A stretch of DNA of 64,000 nt from positions 62,001-126,000 of the forward strand of contig JAOWBW010000390.1 in assembly GCA_026119855.1 (NCBI GenBank), read 5' to 3'. The notes below the pieces were generated by a model, which was not told the DNA's origin, ran no database searches, and worked only from the letters and a program-made list of their open reading frames with translations. Positions 31,662 through 44,274 of this stretch are shown here, in pieces. A program made the translations under genes and the position numbers. Origin of the DNA: Campanula takesimana. Lineage: Eukaryota; Streptophyta; Magnoliopsida; Asterales; Campanulaceae. How positions within the stretch are numbered: position 1 is the first letter of the stretch; the number at the start of each line of letters is the position of its first letter.

Positions 31662-33674
31662 TCAACACATATCTAGACTTTGCCGTTCGCCTTCTCGACT
31701 GTGACCATGTTGGACAACCATTGGGGATATTCCACAACTCGGATGAAACCCTTGCAGCAACCTCTCGATCTCTTCTTTAACTTGGAGGGCCCATTGCGGC
31801 TTGATTCTGCGTAGTTTCTGTTTGACCGGCTTGGCGTCGGGGAAGGTGGGAATTCGTTGCTCCACAGTTGTCGGATCTAAACCAGGCATATCTTCATACG
31901 ACCAAGCAAACACATCGACAAATTCTTTGAGCAAACTGATCAACTGTTCCCTGTCAGCCCCTTGCATAAAGCTTCCAATTTTCATTTCTTTGATTTCCCC
32001 GTTTAGCCCCAGATTAACAGTGGACAAATCTTCCCCACAGACCTCTAACTTTTGTTCCCCACGCTGTTTTGCTAACCTACTTAGCTCAATTAAATAATCT
32101 TTTTCATCTTGGCTTATGTCTATTAAAGATTCATGATTAACTTCATTTGTTATTAAATTTTCATTTGTTAAATCATTATTTGAAATATTGGCAACCAAGG
32201 AGTAAACGGAAGTAGAGGAAATTTCATTCACGACAGAGGGGAGTACAAGCTCGGCGACAGCGTCGAGGTCCTCGACAGTGAGGCCCTCTTCAGGAGTCCC
32301 GGAAACAACATCAGAGAGTACAAAGGGTTCAAAAGCCGGTTCATCGGCGCGAACATATCCAAACTGCTTCACGAGCATGTCAACAGTAGCGAGCGGGCCA
32401 GTGGTTTTAGACCAGTTATTAAGTGGTGCCACTGCCGGCTTGAGGTGCTTTACCAGATCATAAGCTTCTGCGGTGCCATCTTCGATCATAACCACAAATC
32501 CATCTTCAAATCCAAATCCTTCAAACAATGCGAAGACATCATCCTCCTCATCGATATTCCACGGGGTAACCGGGCCCGGTTGCTTATAGGAACCGCCTAA
32601 ATCAAGGCTTTCATAGAACAACTTCACATCATCAAATACTTCCCATCCCACGCGAGACTTTTCGTCCATGCCATTAAACGGCTCAGGAGGCATAATACTG
32701 GTCACATCCTCACTCTTGCGAATAAAGTATCCCTTCCAAGATTTTTCGTAGGGACGGAGTGGTGGGAGCTCATAGGTCCTTCCTTTCTTGATGGCATTCT
32801 GCCTCTGCCTTTTCTCACGAATAGCTTTGGCAACTTTAGTGGGAGTGGGCTTGTAGCCGAGCCCAAACAGAGGAATGAAAGCAGGCACATCATTTTTGAT
32901 AGCTTCAATACACCCTTGTTGCTCTTTCCCGAGTCCCAACATAGGTAAGAAATTCATCTTCTTGACCATATTCAAGGCCATCGCGTCACCATACTTGGTC
33001 CTCTTTCCCCCAATCAGATCGGTTTCTTTTACATATTCAATAGCATGGATCCGAGCTTGTGGGATCACTTCAAAACCGCTTAAGAAAATACCGGTATCTT
33101 TGTGTTCAATTCGTAAGATCGAGAGGTCGTTGACCTGCGTGTCATCCTGGGCGTGAACTACCACAACATGATTGTCGTGAATGAACTTGATGCATTGATG
33201 GTAAGAAGAAGTTACCCCTTTCACTCCATAGATCCAAGGGCGTCCCAAGAGTAGACTGAATGAGGACTTGATGTCAATCACTTGAAATTCAATTGGCATA
33301 ACAAGAGGGCCAATGGTGAGAGTGAGGGAGATAACACCCAAGACACAAAGACTGGTGCTATCGTAGGCACAGACCACTTGAGAAGTCGGGGCCAAATCAG
33401 TTATCTTAATTCCCAAATCTCCGAGAACATGCATGGGGCAAACATTGACTGAAGAGCCATTATCGACCAACACACGAGCTAAGTGCTCACCTCCAACCCC
33501 AACTGTGATGTGCAGAGCCTCGATATGATTAAGGCCAATTTTCGGTGCATCGAGATCAGTAAAAGTGATAATATTCCCAAAATGAATGTTACCGACAATG
33601 TGGACAAGGTCATTGGGAGACGTCTCGATTGGGATAACAGCTTGAGTGAGGGCTTTAACCAGAGTGTCTCGATG
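31662..33674 (-). pseudogene. pol: protease and RT N-terminal part (element E)
   Basis: Open on - from just after TAG 33677-33675. It starts with a pre-protease stretch (NIHFGNIITFTDLD), then LVDNGSSVNVCP with the protease Asp-Asn-Gly at ~33465 (the family usually has D-S/T/N-G) and LLLGRPWI (~33250). A long linker with a G-patch-like GLGLGKEQQG variant (GLGKEQQGCIEA ~32940) follows. The RT N-terminus is VEQRIPTFPDAKPVKQKLRRI. A frameshift near 31745 and an in-frame TAG (~31675) break the RT finger region. Confidence 0.88.
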
Positions 33675-33761
33675 CTATTGAGAAGATGAAAGCAAACCCT
33701 AAATGGATATGTTAGCCTGGGTTTTCTTTAACTTCGTTAAGACCAGGTTCTCGGCGACCTT

Positions 33762-35884
33762 TTATTTCTGAGCGGGGGCTCCTTCTTTGTCCTTTCCAGA
33801 TTCGCTCGCCTCAGGATTCGGAGACTGATAGGCTCTCCCTGAACGAGTGAGATGATTCATGTTCCCACCAATCCAAGTGGCTTTCTCCAGAGGGGCCTTT
33901 TGTTCTTCGACGGCCTTAGTACTAGACAAGATTGAATCCCAAGAGATCATGTGGCACTCAAAGTCTTCGGAAATAACAGGAGTCACGGTGTAATTCAAAG
34001 CTTTCTTTGGGACTATGAAACTAGTCATTGAGTAGTCTTCTCCAAATTCGATCATATGGATTCCCGGCAAGGGATTAGTCACCACATTCGGTTGGGGTGG
34101 TTTCTGAATGAGCCCATCATCAATCATGTCTTGCAGAGTGTGCCTCAAATTCCAACAATCGTACGTTACATGACCAGGTGATACATGGTATGGACAATAC
34201 TTGTTTGCGTCCCAATTCTTAGGAGGTGGATTAGGCAGGCGGTATCCTTCTATCGGCTTCAATACCCCTTGGGCGACCAATCCTTGGAAAATAGTGGACA
34301 ACAGAGCGTTGAACTTATCAAACTGCCTCTCTCTCTGATTTCTACCATTCCATTGCTGATTGTTGATGGAATTCACAGACCCATCTTGATTATAGCACGG
34401 GGGTGCCCTATTGTAGCTGTTCCGGCTAGGTCCCACATTGTTGTTCCAAAAGGGAGCGGGAGTCATGGCAACATTGTAACATTGTTCACAACTGGCGCTG
34501 GGGCTTTAGCAGTAGGTCAGAACCTGTAGGAGCTAGGAGAAGGGTCTAGCTTGATCACTCCAGTTCAGACATCTTCGTCAATACGGGAACCCACATCTAG
34601 AATAGAGGAAAAATCAGGAAATGGGAGATATTTCATCTTATCCGCATACACTGGCTGAAGATTCTTGAGGAAAATGCGGGTTTGCTCTGCACCGTCGGGC
34701 CTTTCCAAAGTCTGAGCGATTTTCTTCCTCCACCTACTTGCAAATTCAGAGAACGATTCCTTCTCACGCTGAGCACACGAATCAAGATTACGGCGGCTCT
34801 TCTCCCAGTTGGAGTTATCTTTGTATCGCTTTTGAAATTCTTCCACAAGCTTTCCCCAATTATCAACCAAATTGGCATCCACAGCCATGAACCATTGCTT
34901 AGCGGCTCCTACCAAATTCAAATGGAAGTTGGAGGCCATAGCACCGACATTAGCCCCACGAGACTGCATTGCATGAGCATAAGATTTCAAGTGGGCCATT
35001 GGGCACCCCGTACCATCGAATTTTTCCACATCGGGCATTTTGAATTTAGGGGGCAGAACAGCAAACGGAGATAATTTCAAAGAGTCTGCATAGAATTCCC
35101 CTTTATTCATGACCTTTCTCAACATTTCTTTCATTTCATTCATTTCAATCTCATCTCTAGTAAGAGGTACATATGGGACCCCTTTGTAGTATGCTTCCAT
35201 TTAACGGACTAAGTTAGGATCTTGCCTCTGGGAAGTTCCTTGGTTGAACGGAGAGGCATTGCTAGCAAACGCACCATAGGAGCCGGGCTGCTGATTCGTT
35301 TGCATATACTGAGTAAAGGCGTTATGATCGGGTGGATACTGGGATGGGTTCACCTCAAAGTTTGCTTGATTCGGGATGAAATGGTGATTGAGGCCACTGA
35401 AGTCTGGATGAGCCACATGACCATGAGGATGGACACCTTGGTGATGATTATGACCGTTGCTGTTACTACCATTGGGATTCAAGTTCACGGTGGGGATGTC
35501 GTTGCCATTTCCATTCACATTAGGATTGCCATTGCCATTGGGGTAGCCATTATAAGTCCCATTACTATTCTGATATTCATTCGGATTGCCATTGGGATTT
35601 CCATTGGGGTTGCCATTGGGAGCCCCATTACCGTTGTCATTTCCATTCGGATTGCCATTGGGATTTCCGTTGGGGTTGCCATTAGGAGCCTCATTACCAT
35701 TCTGATTCTGCATCTGAACAAGCATAGCAAGTAACTCGTCTTGCTGAGTTCTCATCTGACCCAGCACATTCTGTTCTAAGCATGCTTGAAGACCCGGTGG
35801 CGGCACATAGGCTTGATCATTCCCTTCTTCGGCCATTGCAGTAGCTTCTTCGACAACGGGCACTGCCTCGGTAACTCGGATCAA
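33762..35884 (-). pseudogene. gag: gag of Tat element E, broken
   Basis: On - in three pieces. 35884-35201: linker with tandem Asn-Gly-Asn-Pro repeats (about 35515-35730), ending in a stop. 35200-34565: capsid-like domain (YVPLTRDEIEMNEMKEM, FKMPDVEKFDGTGCPMAHL, QWFMAVDANLV, FSEFASRWRKK), ending TGA. 34466-33762: nucleocapsid with CPYHVSPGHVTYDC (C-X2-H-X4-H-X4-C, ~34195), ending before protease. No clear ATG fits the first piece (it opens at TTG); an in-frame ATG follows within 20 codons. At least two stops or frameshifts prevent a full product. Confidence 0.85.
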
Positions 35885-36807
35885 CCTCCCCTTGCGGTTT
35901 CTAACTCCCCCTCTCCAATTAGATGCCAGGCTTAGAGTATCTGAAAGGGATGGTATTTAGGGTTGATTAGAGAGTGGAAAGGATCGAGATTTTCCGAGCT
36001 TGATTCAAAAGAAGTTCAAAAATCACAAAATCAAACCTAGAATGCCGGATAAGCACTTGCTTTATTTTGACACATTTTCGCATGAAATCTTGGAATAGTG
36101 GATAACGTCTCCAAAGTATAGGACCAACGTTTTGCACCTGTACTATTGGCCGTCCAAACCCCTAGCGAAGGGCCTATACTCTTTCGGGGATCCACCATTC
36201 GGTTACGGTCTAAGGGAGGGTCTTGACCATTTAAAGTCAATCCGAGCATTTCAATGAAATTCCACAATGTAGGTTGTTTATGACCCTTTTGTAAATGCAT
36301 AGGATTGAGGTGAAATTGCTAGACAAAAACCGGCATGAAGTCTGGGACGTGTCATTTTTTTGAAAAATTTGGACATCGTGGCTTGGTGACGGGGAAGATT
36401 GGCTTACACCAATCGCAACGACTAATAGGCGCGCTTTGGGGTGAGAATGTACACTGCGGGGCCTATAGGGAAGTCGATGAGCTCCCTTATACCCTCGGGT
36501 TACATTCTCGGGTTTGTATGGTTCTACGAGACATTATTTTCAAAAACGTGCATGTGTGTGAGGTATCTATAAGTTCAAAAATGATTTTGAAAGCAAGTAA
36601 AGAAAATCTTTTCCCTTTTTTATTCTTTCCATTTTTTTCGTTTTTGTTGCTTAGGGAATCACCCACCATGCATATATATTCAAATAAGAGGGTGAAGGAA
36701 AAAAGAATCCCCCTACAAAACAAAGGTTAGGGCATAAATATATACAACCCAAGCAAGGCAAGTAAAGCATGGCACACACAAAGATTAGAGTCTAGCCCAC
36801 TTTAAAA
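35885..36807 (-). other. 5' leader of element E
   Basis: About 920 bases between the primer site and gag, with no gene recognised. Open stretches are short and unlike known domains. Confidence 0.55.
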
Positions 36808-36827
36808 GATCCCCAGCAGAGTCGCCA
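36808..36827 (-). promoter_or_regulatory. primer binding site, Arg-tRNA type
   Basis: On - it reads TGGCGACTCTGCTGGGGATC right after the 5' LTR end. This is the primer site known from Ogre/Tat elements. Confidence 0.9.
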
Positions 36828-36828
36828 C

Positions 36829-39344
36829 TGTGAGAGCCCGCGCTCGAAAGCCGCACACGCCGAACATATGCGATGATATGTGATCGCTCAATGAAAGCGG
36901 TTCGGGTGAGTGCCTCGTGCTAATGTGCTTTTGGAAATGCGCTCGGTTCCCACACAATGGTTTCCTCTCGATGGAATCAAAACAGTCAAGAGTCGCCACC
37001 TCATTTTATTTTAGGAAAAACGAAGATAAAACCTTTTGTTTAGAGAAAGTGGGTTCGGGGGCTAAGTTATGAGAAGATAAGGGGTTAGGCACTCTCCTCG
37101 CCCATGATGGTCTCTAGTATGCATGCCACGTAGATTCAATTTTATGCCTTTTATGCCTTGCTTTTATGCCTTAACAAAAATGGTGATTAATATATGAGGA
37201 GGTCTTCCTAATCTAGGTATGTTTGCTTTAATTCACTAATGAGAGTCGGTTTGGGTGGACTCCCACTCAGTTTTGAAAGTGGTTTAGCATTCATATCTAG
37301 TAAAGGAGATCACAAAGAGGGTGTGGGGGATTAATATTTACAATGGTGAACAAAAGGGAAACAAATCCCATATAAAAAAGAATGTCCAAACTCCGTCCCC
37401 AAGCATTTTAGGGACTGCTGTCCCTTCCTTCTTTGTGTACCTACTCTTATGCTTGCACAATCTGGAAAGTGAATGTTAGGAAAAGTCCCAAACACATGAA
37501 GTATCAACCTTGAATTTTTCTCTGATTTTAGGAGCATGTTAAGGTGTCCAAACAAGGCATGCAAGATAGAACTTTCAACAGCCAAATCTGACAGACATTC
37601 ATACATCCATAAAATATCCACTTTTGGAATCATGAAGACGGGGGAATAATGGGGAACAATAAACATGAAAGTTACTCCTAACATATCAAAGTTTAGATCT
37701 GGAAAGTTTCAAGGCCATTAAGAAAGTTAAGTCACACAAAACACCTCTGACATTTTGGTTTCAGAACATGAAGTATGCTAATCTGAGAATAGAGAGTTGA
37801 AACAAAAAATGGAAATAACCTCTTCCACTAAGGGTAAAAATATTATATTTACATTATAATCTTCCTTAGTTTGTCTAGAACAAAATACCTTTTGTGGTCT
37901 AAGACCAAAAACCATGTTTGCTATGTATAAACAAAGAAACAAGACAAAAAGATGCAGATGGACAGTCTGCTGAACATTTACAAAAGGGGTGAAAACACCC
38001 ATGAAAACTCACTCAAATGAGATGCTATGAACATGAAACTCTGGACATACATAGATATACATATTAACAGCACAAAACAACAACCATATGAGTATTTAGT
38101 CATGGCATATCATCATTTAGAAAGAAGAACAACAAGAATGTCAACATTTGTATCTTGAAACATCAAATGAGGGTCTAGCCTAACAAAGTGGCTAGACCCC
38201 AAAATAAACTACATAATAATCTACATTTTACATTGAAAGAGATTACAAGAGGAAGAGATTACCTAGGTTGTGCTTCCTTTGCTTCCAAGGGAAGACTTTT
38301 TTGGTTTTTTCTAAAGGTGTTTGCCTTTGATTGAATGGGTGTTTTGAGTGTTTGATTTGTGTTGTATCTAGTGATTGCTTTGTGGTGGTGCTATGGTGGT
38401 GTATGGGTGGTTTAGTGGCTGAGATTTGACAGGATTGTCCAGGCTTGAGAGGGAGCAAAAGGGCTGAATATGAGTGAAGTGAGTTGGAGAGTTGTGTATG
38501 AAGTGTGTGTGTTCTCTCTCATGAATAATGGATAAGGGGGGTGGTCATATGGAGGAGGGTGGTTGTAAAATGACCTTAGGTCACCCTTGCTAGGCTTAGG
38601 GGCCATTTAGGGGTCAATCCCCGGGTAGATGCAGCTGGAGAAATGATCACACTTGAGACTTTTGTGGCCAAGTTGTTGATGAGCAAAAAATCTGATCTGC
38701 ACAGGATTTTGGAGCCGTACGGCTCATTGCCTGCCGTACTCCTATCATGATGACGTACGGCTCCTGGTTTGGTTGCTGGGGAATCTTGGCTTCCCATTTG
38801 TCGCGCTCCGATTGGTCAATCCTTATCCAATTGCCCAACCAACTTGGGCCACTTGTCTGACTTGGGATGGCTCCCAATAACTCCATGCTTCACTTCTTAG
38901 ACGTGAATGATCACAATTCTTGCTCCGGTATTGGTTCCGCAACAGTCCAAGTTTTCTCCGTGTGCACGCACAACGGTGTCCCGGTTGTCTGCGATCCCAA
39001 CATGAAAGTTGCTTAAAATATTCTTGTGGTCACGTATGTCTATCTACAATATGTTAATGAGCAAGGGATGACAATAATATATTTATAAGTTCATAGAATG
39101 GATGATAACGAGCAGTTCTAACGGTGCGGGCCCTGTTTCGGGTCCCAAAGCTAAAAAATTGAAGTACATGTCGATTTACTCATTTTTTCGCTCTGATCAT
39201 GAATTTGAAGTCCGTTAATCCATTCGATGCACCGATAAGGCTCACGGAACTCCCACATAGCCAAATTGAGGGCTCTAGGTCAATTTTAGGGTTTAGACCG
39301 ATCAAAAAGGGTTTGATAAGAGGTGCGAGATCGGGGTATCTACA
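36829..39344 (-). repeat. 5' LTR of element E
   Basis: On - it starts TGTAGATACCCC at 39344 and ends GGGCTCTCACA at 36829; 2516 bases. GTGGCGACTC-like sequence recurs near its 3' end (~36990). A CGTACG palindrome cluster lies at 38712-38764. On the right it abuts the F protease region (ATAGG). Confidence 0.88.
38712..38764. repeat. CGTACG palindrome cluster in E LTR
   Basis: GAGCCGTACGGCTC (38712-38725) is a perfect 14-base palindrome. GCCGTAC at 38733 and ACGTACGGCTCC at 38753 follow within 40 bases. Confidence 0.85.
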
Positions 39345-41382
39345 ATAGGCCACATTCATTTTGGCAATGTCATCACCTTTGCCAACATGGACCTTCCACC
39401 ATTTGGGTCCGATAACAATGAGGCTATCTACCTTAAGGTAAGAGCAAGGGGGAGACCTATCTCAAGAGTTTTGGTTGACGGTGGTTCCGCACTCAACTTA
39501 ATGCCCTGCCGAATCCTGGGCATACTGGGGCTTAAGAATTCAGATTTGAAGCCTTCTACTCAAGTAATCCGAGGTTACGAAAGCACTGCCCGCACAGTCA
39601 TGGGAATGGTTGAAATAGACATTGAGTTTGGGAACATGGTTATGTCCGTCCCGTTTCAAGTGCTCGATGTCCCCTCCTCATTCAACTTGCTTTTGGGCCG
39701 ACCGTGGATACACAGTTCTAATGCCGTCCCTTCGACTCTCCATCAGTGTGTAAAGTTCAGATATGGGGATGAAATAGTGACCGTTATGGCAGAAAACGTC
39801 ACTTTCCACAGAAAGGGGGAACCCATCCACCAAATTCAGCATGGTTTAGCAGACTCTACCCTCTCCGGCGTCTCAATCAACGCCATTGACAAAGAAGGGG
39901 GAAACGGATCATGGACCCTCAGCAATCACAAAGTCCTCCGTATGATGAGGAACATGAACTACTTCCCTGGTTTAGGCCTAGGAAAATATCAACAAGGGAG
40001 AATGCAACCGATTGAGGTTCCTTTTGTTAAGAACAAGTTCAGTTAGGGATATGAGCCTTCCAAAGACGACTTAAAGTACGAGCAAGCCGTCAAAAATGAA
40101 AAGGCCCGAGCCCGGAGAGAAGGTCGTCATTATGAGATACCCAATCTGTGGCCTTACCGCAAGACATTGAATGGCTACTTTGTTCGCCAAGGGGAAGCTG
40201 TTCCGTACATGATCTTTCCTGAGCCATGGGTTAACAGTAAGGGCATTAGAAAGCCTGATCTTGAGATCTTTTCCTACTGTGAGATCCAGATGTCCGAAAA
40301 GGAACCAACTCCCATGTCACTCCGTGAATGGTGGGGGAAGAAAGTGACCATAGAATCCGAAACAGAGATTACCGTGGGGGAGGAATCGACGAATCTAGCC
40401 TCCATGTTCGAAGAACTCGCCATCATGGATGAGTGCCAAGTCAATACCATCTACGAAACTGACACGAAAAAGGAGACTATCAGCGAGATCCAGCCGAGCT
40501 CAGAGTCGATCAACAACTGGTATTCTACAAAGGGGCCCGTGGTATCCGAGGAATTCTTGGTCGAGAAGATGGGTTTGCATTCCACGCAAGGTTACAAAGG
40601 AAGACTTGTTCACTTTCACTTTCGAGTCCGAGAGTGTTTCCGATACCCTCACCCAAGAGGATATGGAGGCCATAGCCGAGCGTGTGTTCCCTTTATTTGT
40701 TAATGAAAAATTTGATCTTTCTGAGTACCCCGAGATTGCAAACATCATGAATGATGAATTAACTAATAACGAATCTAATGAACTAGTTAATAACGATTCA
40801 AATAATGATGAAATAGACCACGAAAACACAACATACTTAAATGAACTTGCTCAACAGGTCCATAGTCATGGTGAAAATGGTCCAGGGGCTGACGAGGAAT
40901 TGCATGTTGTTAATCTGGGTACCAACGAAGATCCGAAAGAAACCAAGATCGGAAGCTTCTTCAAGGGGGAAGAGAAAGACAGATTGACTGCATTGCTCAG
41001 AGAGTTCGTGGATGTATTCGCATGGTTATACAAAGACATGCCGGGTTTGGACAGAAAGGTCGCTGAACACAGAATTCCGATCAGAGACGATGCCAATCCA
41101 GTCAAGAAAAAGCTCAGAAAGATCAAGCCAGAATGGTCTCTACATGTCAAGGAAGAGATAGAGAAGCTTCTCAGTGTGGGCTTCATCAAAGTTATTGAAT
41201 ATCCGACATGGCTAGCTAATGTGGTCACAGTCCGAAAAGCCAACGGCAAGGTCCGTGTTTGTGTGGATTTCCAGGATTTGAACAAAGCTTCTCCAAAGGA
41301 TGACCTTCCACTACCCAACATAAGACAGCCTTCACAACACCGTGGGGCACCTTTTGCTACACAGTCATGCCGTTTGGGTTAA
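39345..41382 (+). pseudogene. pol: protease and RT N-terminal part (element F)
   Basis: The frame resumes right at the E LTR border: IHFGNVITFANMD, then RVLVDGGSALNLMP (protease DGG ~39475) and LLLGRPWI (~39690). TAG at 40044-40046 ends it. The linker continues in other frames (40167-40703, then from about 40640 in the frame of 40429-41382), with GLGLGKYQQG near 39975. The RT start is DDANPVKKKLRKIKPEW ... VCVDFQDLNKASPKDDLPLPNI. Directly after this the RT palm segment with the first catalytic Asp is deleted. Confidence 0.88.
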
Positions 41383-42695
41383 GGAACGCTGGGGCTTCTT
41401 ATCAAAGGGCCGTGACAGACTTGTTCCATGACATGATTCACAAGGAAATTGAGGTCTATGTGGACGACATGATCATTCATTCCAAAGGGACCGACGGTCA
41501 ACACTTGATCAACCTCCGCAAGTTCTTAGAAAGACTGCGTCAACACAAGATGAGGCTTAACCCCACAAAGTGCACTTTTGGGGTTATCCGAGGAAAAGTT
41601 CTTGGCTACATGGTCACAGAAAGGGGTATTGAAGCAGATCCCTTAAAAATCAAGGCGATCATTGATATGCCTCCTCCCAAGACACAGAAAGAAATCAAAG
41701 GTTTCATGGGCAGACTCCAGTACATCAGTCGGTTCGTGCACCAGCTCACTTCCATGTGCGAGCCAATCTTCAAGCTACTCAAGAAGAATGTGGCTCTAGA
41801 ATGGACCGACGCTTTCCAAGAAGCTTTCGACCAAGTCAAGTACTATTTGACATCTCCTCTAGTTTTGGTTTCACCTCATAAAGAGAAGCCTCTCTTGCTC
41901 TATCTCACAGTAAACGATTAAGCCCTAGGGGCTATGCTAGCACAAGAGCAACGAGACTCCACAAAGGAGAATGCCATTTATTTTGTCAGTCGTTGATTTC
42001 AAGGAGGCGAAAAGAATTACTCCGCCTTGGAGAACTCATGTGCAGCACTGGTTTGTGTTACTCAAAAGCTCAAACATTACATGGAAGCCTTTCTGATCAA
42101 GCTAGTAGCAAAAGTGGACCCGCTTCGCTACATCTTTGAGAAGCCTTTCATGTCGACAAGGATAGCCAAATGGTACTTCATGCTCGCCGGCTATGATATC
42201 ACTTACGTCACACTCAAATCCATCAGGGGGAAAGTGTTCAGTGATCAGCTTGCTGAATTTCCGTGTGACAAAGTGAAGGGGGAGGACTTACAGTTTCCCG
42301 ACGAGCACTTGGTTTGAACTATAATCGAAGAAAATAAGTGGCAAAACTCTTTTTCGACGGCGCCGCCAATAAACACGGTTATGGGATAGGAATGTTGCTT
42401 GTCGATCCAAAGGACATCTACACTCCAATTGCCATCCGTCTTGAATTCGAAGCTACCAACAACATTGCCGAGTATTAGGCATGCATAGCGGGGCTAGAAG
42501 CAGCTCTAGAAAGAAATGTCACCGAACTAGAAGTATTCGGTGACTCCCTGCTCCTTATCAATCAAACATCGGGTAAATGGCGAATCCAAGACCCGACCCT
42601 TCAACAGTACGGTCGACACCTCGAGGAATTGGTTGAACAGTTCCAAGACATCACGTTCACTTATTTGCCAAGGGACAAGAATCACTGTGTGACCA
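41334..42695 (+). pseudogene. pol: RT end, RNase H, second RNase H (element F), cut short
   Basis: Starts inside the RT palm (TPWGTFCYTVMPFGLRNAGA ~41340) and keeps YVDDM (~41458), KMRLNPTKCTFG and GFMGRLQYI. TAA at 41919-41921 and later stops (after YFVSR ~41995, after FPDEHLV 42315, AEY-TAG ~42478) break the first and second RNase H (LFFDGAANKHGYG ~42350, VFGDSLLLINQ ~42535). Reading ends in TFTYLPRDKNH (~42690), where element E goes on with RFADALA. Integrase is absent. Confidence 0.88.
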
Positions 42696-42716
42696 AACTG
42701 GTCAAAATTGGTTCAA

Positions 42717-43040
42717 ATTTATAGCTGTTGGAGAATCCTGCACAAAAAGAAAGGGGTTGTAAATCAGCAGCTCAGACGCGGGCGCCTCCTCCCTTGAGGG
42801 CGCAACGCGCGCGCATCCCATGCCTTATCCCAGGCGCGCGCGCCTATGACAGACGACAGAACAGAACAGCCCTTGTCAGTTCAGCAACTGCCCAGGCATT
42901 TCAACGCCTTCAAACCTGCAATCAGTTCAGAATCTACAGCAACAAAGCAACATTCACGCGCAACAAGTGGAACGCTTTGGGCACACATTTTGTTTGTAAA
43001 GAGTCGGCACCTAAGATCGAGTCTAAATAAAACATAAAAG
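42717..43040 (-). promoter_or_regulatory. orphan upstream module of an antisense PMD gene
   Basis: On -, a TATAAAT (42723-42717) is preceded by CCAACAGC and, 55-120 bases further upstream, by GC palindromes (GGCGCGCGCGCC 42833-42844, GCGCGC near 42808, GGCGCC 42781-42786). Then comes TGTGTGCCCAAA (~42978). The same order precedes the PMD-like gene at 44275-45674. The gene this module would drive is gone: second RNase H sequence of F lies directly downstream. Confidence 0.6.
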
Positions 43041-43088
43041 ATGTAGATAAAATATCTAGGATTGTAAGTACGTGCTAAATGTTATTAC

Positions 43089-44040
43089 ATGTTAAAAATA
43101 AATTGTTCAGGCACTCCTCCTCCCCGGTCTACTCCGAATCATCACCAGCAGCACTGTGCTCCTCCCCATCACCGCTCTCGGTCTCCTCATCATCATCGGA
43201 CTCCTCTTCGGACTCCTTAACAACGATCTTGTGACGGGCTCTCTTTGGGACTCTTACCGATGAACTAGAACCTTCGCGGCTCAAGCTCCTACTCAGTGAC
43301 TGCCTAGCCGACTGTACATCCTCATCAACATCTAGAGTAGCATTCCTGCAACCACGCGCCATGCCACGCGCACCACGGGCCATACCTCTAGCAGCTTCAG
43401 ACACTGTCCCTACGACCTCCTTGGTCAGGTTCTCCATATCCCTACAGAGAAACAGGAAACTACATCAGTATGCTGAGACAAAAAAGACTAGAACAAAAAA
43501 TGGGTCATAATCAGAAATGTGCAAGAAAGAATACAGTCATACCACAGCTGTCTGGGCAGGAGGCTCCCTCTCCGGTGACATCTCCTCAGGGACTATCTCC
43601 CTCTGCTCCTCAACAATCCCAAAATTCGAGTACGTGTAATACGAAGGAGGCAGAGGAGGGTCAAAGCAATAACCTGCACCGGTGGGGTAAAACTGTGCAG
43701 AAGTAGAAGGAGCGGGCTGTGTTCCCCGAGGGTCCGCATACATGAAACCCTGGATCAGGTTGTTTGCCCTGAAAAGGCTATAGTCCTGATGAAGCGAGAC
43801 GAAAGGGATAGCATCAACCCCTACCATATACATAGCCCTATCATCATCAGCAACTCCCCCCAGTTACGAGGGCAGAAAGGAGGGAACTCTGGAACCGCCG
43901 GCCTAGGCGGGTTGTAATAATCTACCACCTGGTTCCCATACTGCCAGTACACTCTCTCTCCCAAGTACATGGCCATGCACTCCACGGAGCTCATCAGAAA
44001 GGGCGGTCTAGGCAAAAAACAGGGTGCACACAAAAAAAAT
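43089..44040 (-). pseudogene. type-B PMD-like gene, C-terminal part
   Basis: On -, VECMAMYLGERVYWQYGNQVV (~43990) matches FYLGERVSRQQGGGRLDVI of the gene at 50036-51651, with an internal loss. Then ...FPPFCPRNWGELLMMIG, a frame change near 43825, IPFVSLHQDYSLFRANNLI and a Pro/Ser-rich tail. An intron-like stretch (GTATGA ... CTGTAG, about 43550-43443) precedes an acidic/basic tail (MENLTKEVVG ... EESDDDEETESGDGEE), stop near 43129. The N-terminal part is missing. Confidence 0.55.
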
Positions 44041-44058
44041 GGTCTTCATTTGTTTGAA

Positions 44059-44095
44059 CTACGGAGACCTGAGCCTCTCTACAAGAGGAACGTAG
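44059..44095 (-). other. conserved hairpin, copy 2
   Basis: On -, CTACG (44095-44091) pairs with CGTAG (44063-44059), and CCTCT (44088-44084) with AGAGG (44078-44074). It is preceded by CCCGAAGGTTGC. It lies about 180 bases after the stop of the type-A PMD gene, as in copy 1. Confidence 0.7.
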
Positions 44096-44274
44096 GCAAC
44101 CTTCGGGTGCGGTCTAAAACATAATTTTTTACCCAATCATGTCATAACAAAATGCAATTTTTTTTATTCATCTCTTGAATTATTTTAACCACTACAATGG
44201 ATCTTGTTGAGCAATAAAAGACAATAAAACATTAAATCCTAAACAAGTGGTCTATTAATTGCAATCTTGGGGTA

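Larger units (their letters stand above)
27684..39344 (-). mobile_element. Tat/Ogre-type gypsy element E, 3' end lost
   Basis: On - the order is 5' LTR (39344-36829), Arg-tRNA-type primer site, gag, protease, RT, RNase H, second (archaeal-type) RNase H and integrase. An extra PMD-like gene in opposite orientation lies after integrase. A second RNase H plus this primer site defines the Tat group; antisense extra genes after integrase are known from some Tat lineages. No 3' LTR remains: the element ends against LTR fragment C at 27683. On the right it lies inside the protease of element F, next to ATAGG. Confidence 0.88.

Noticed and set aside
35222..35734. Open frame on + across gag of element E
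   Set aside because: Shadow of the NGNP repeat read on the other strand; Ile/Val/Gly-rich without any domain.
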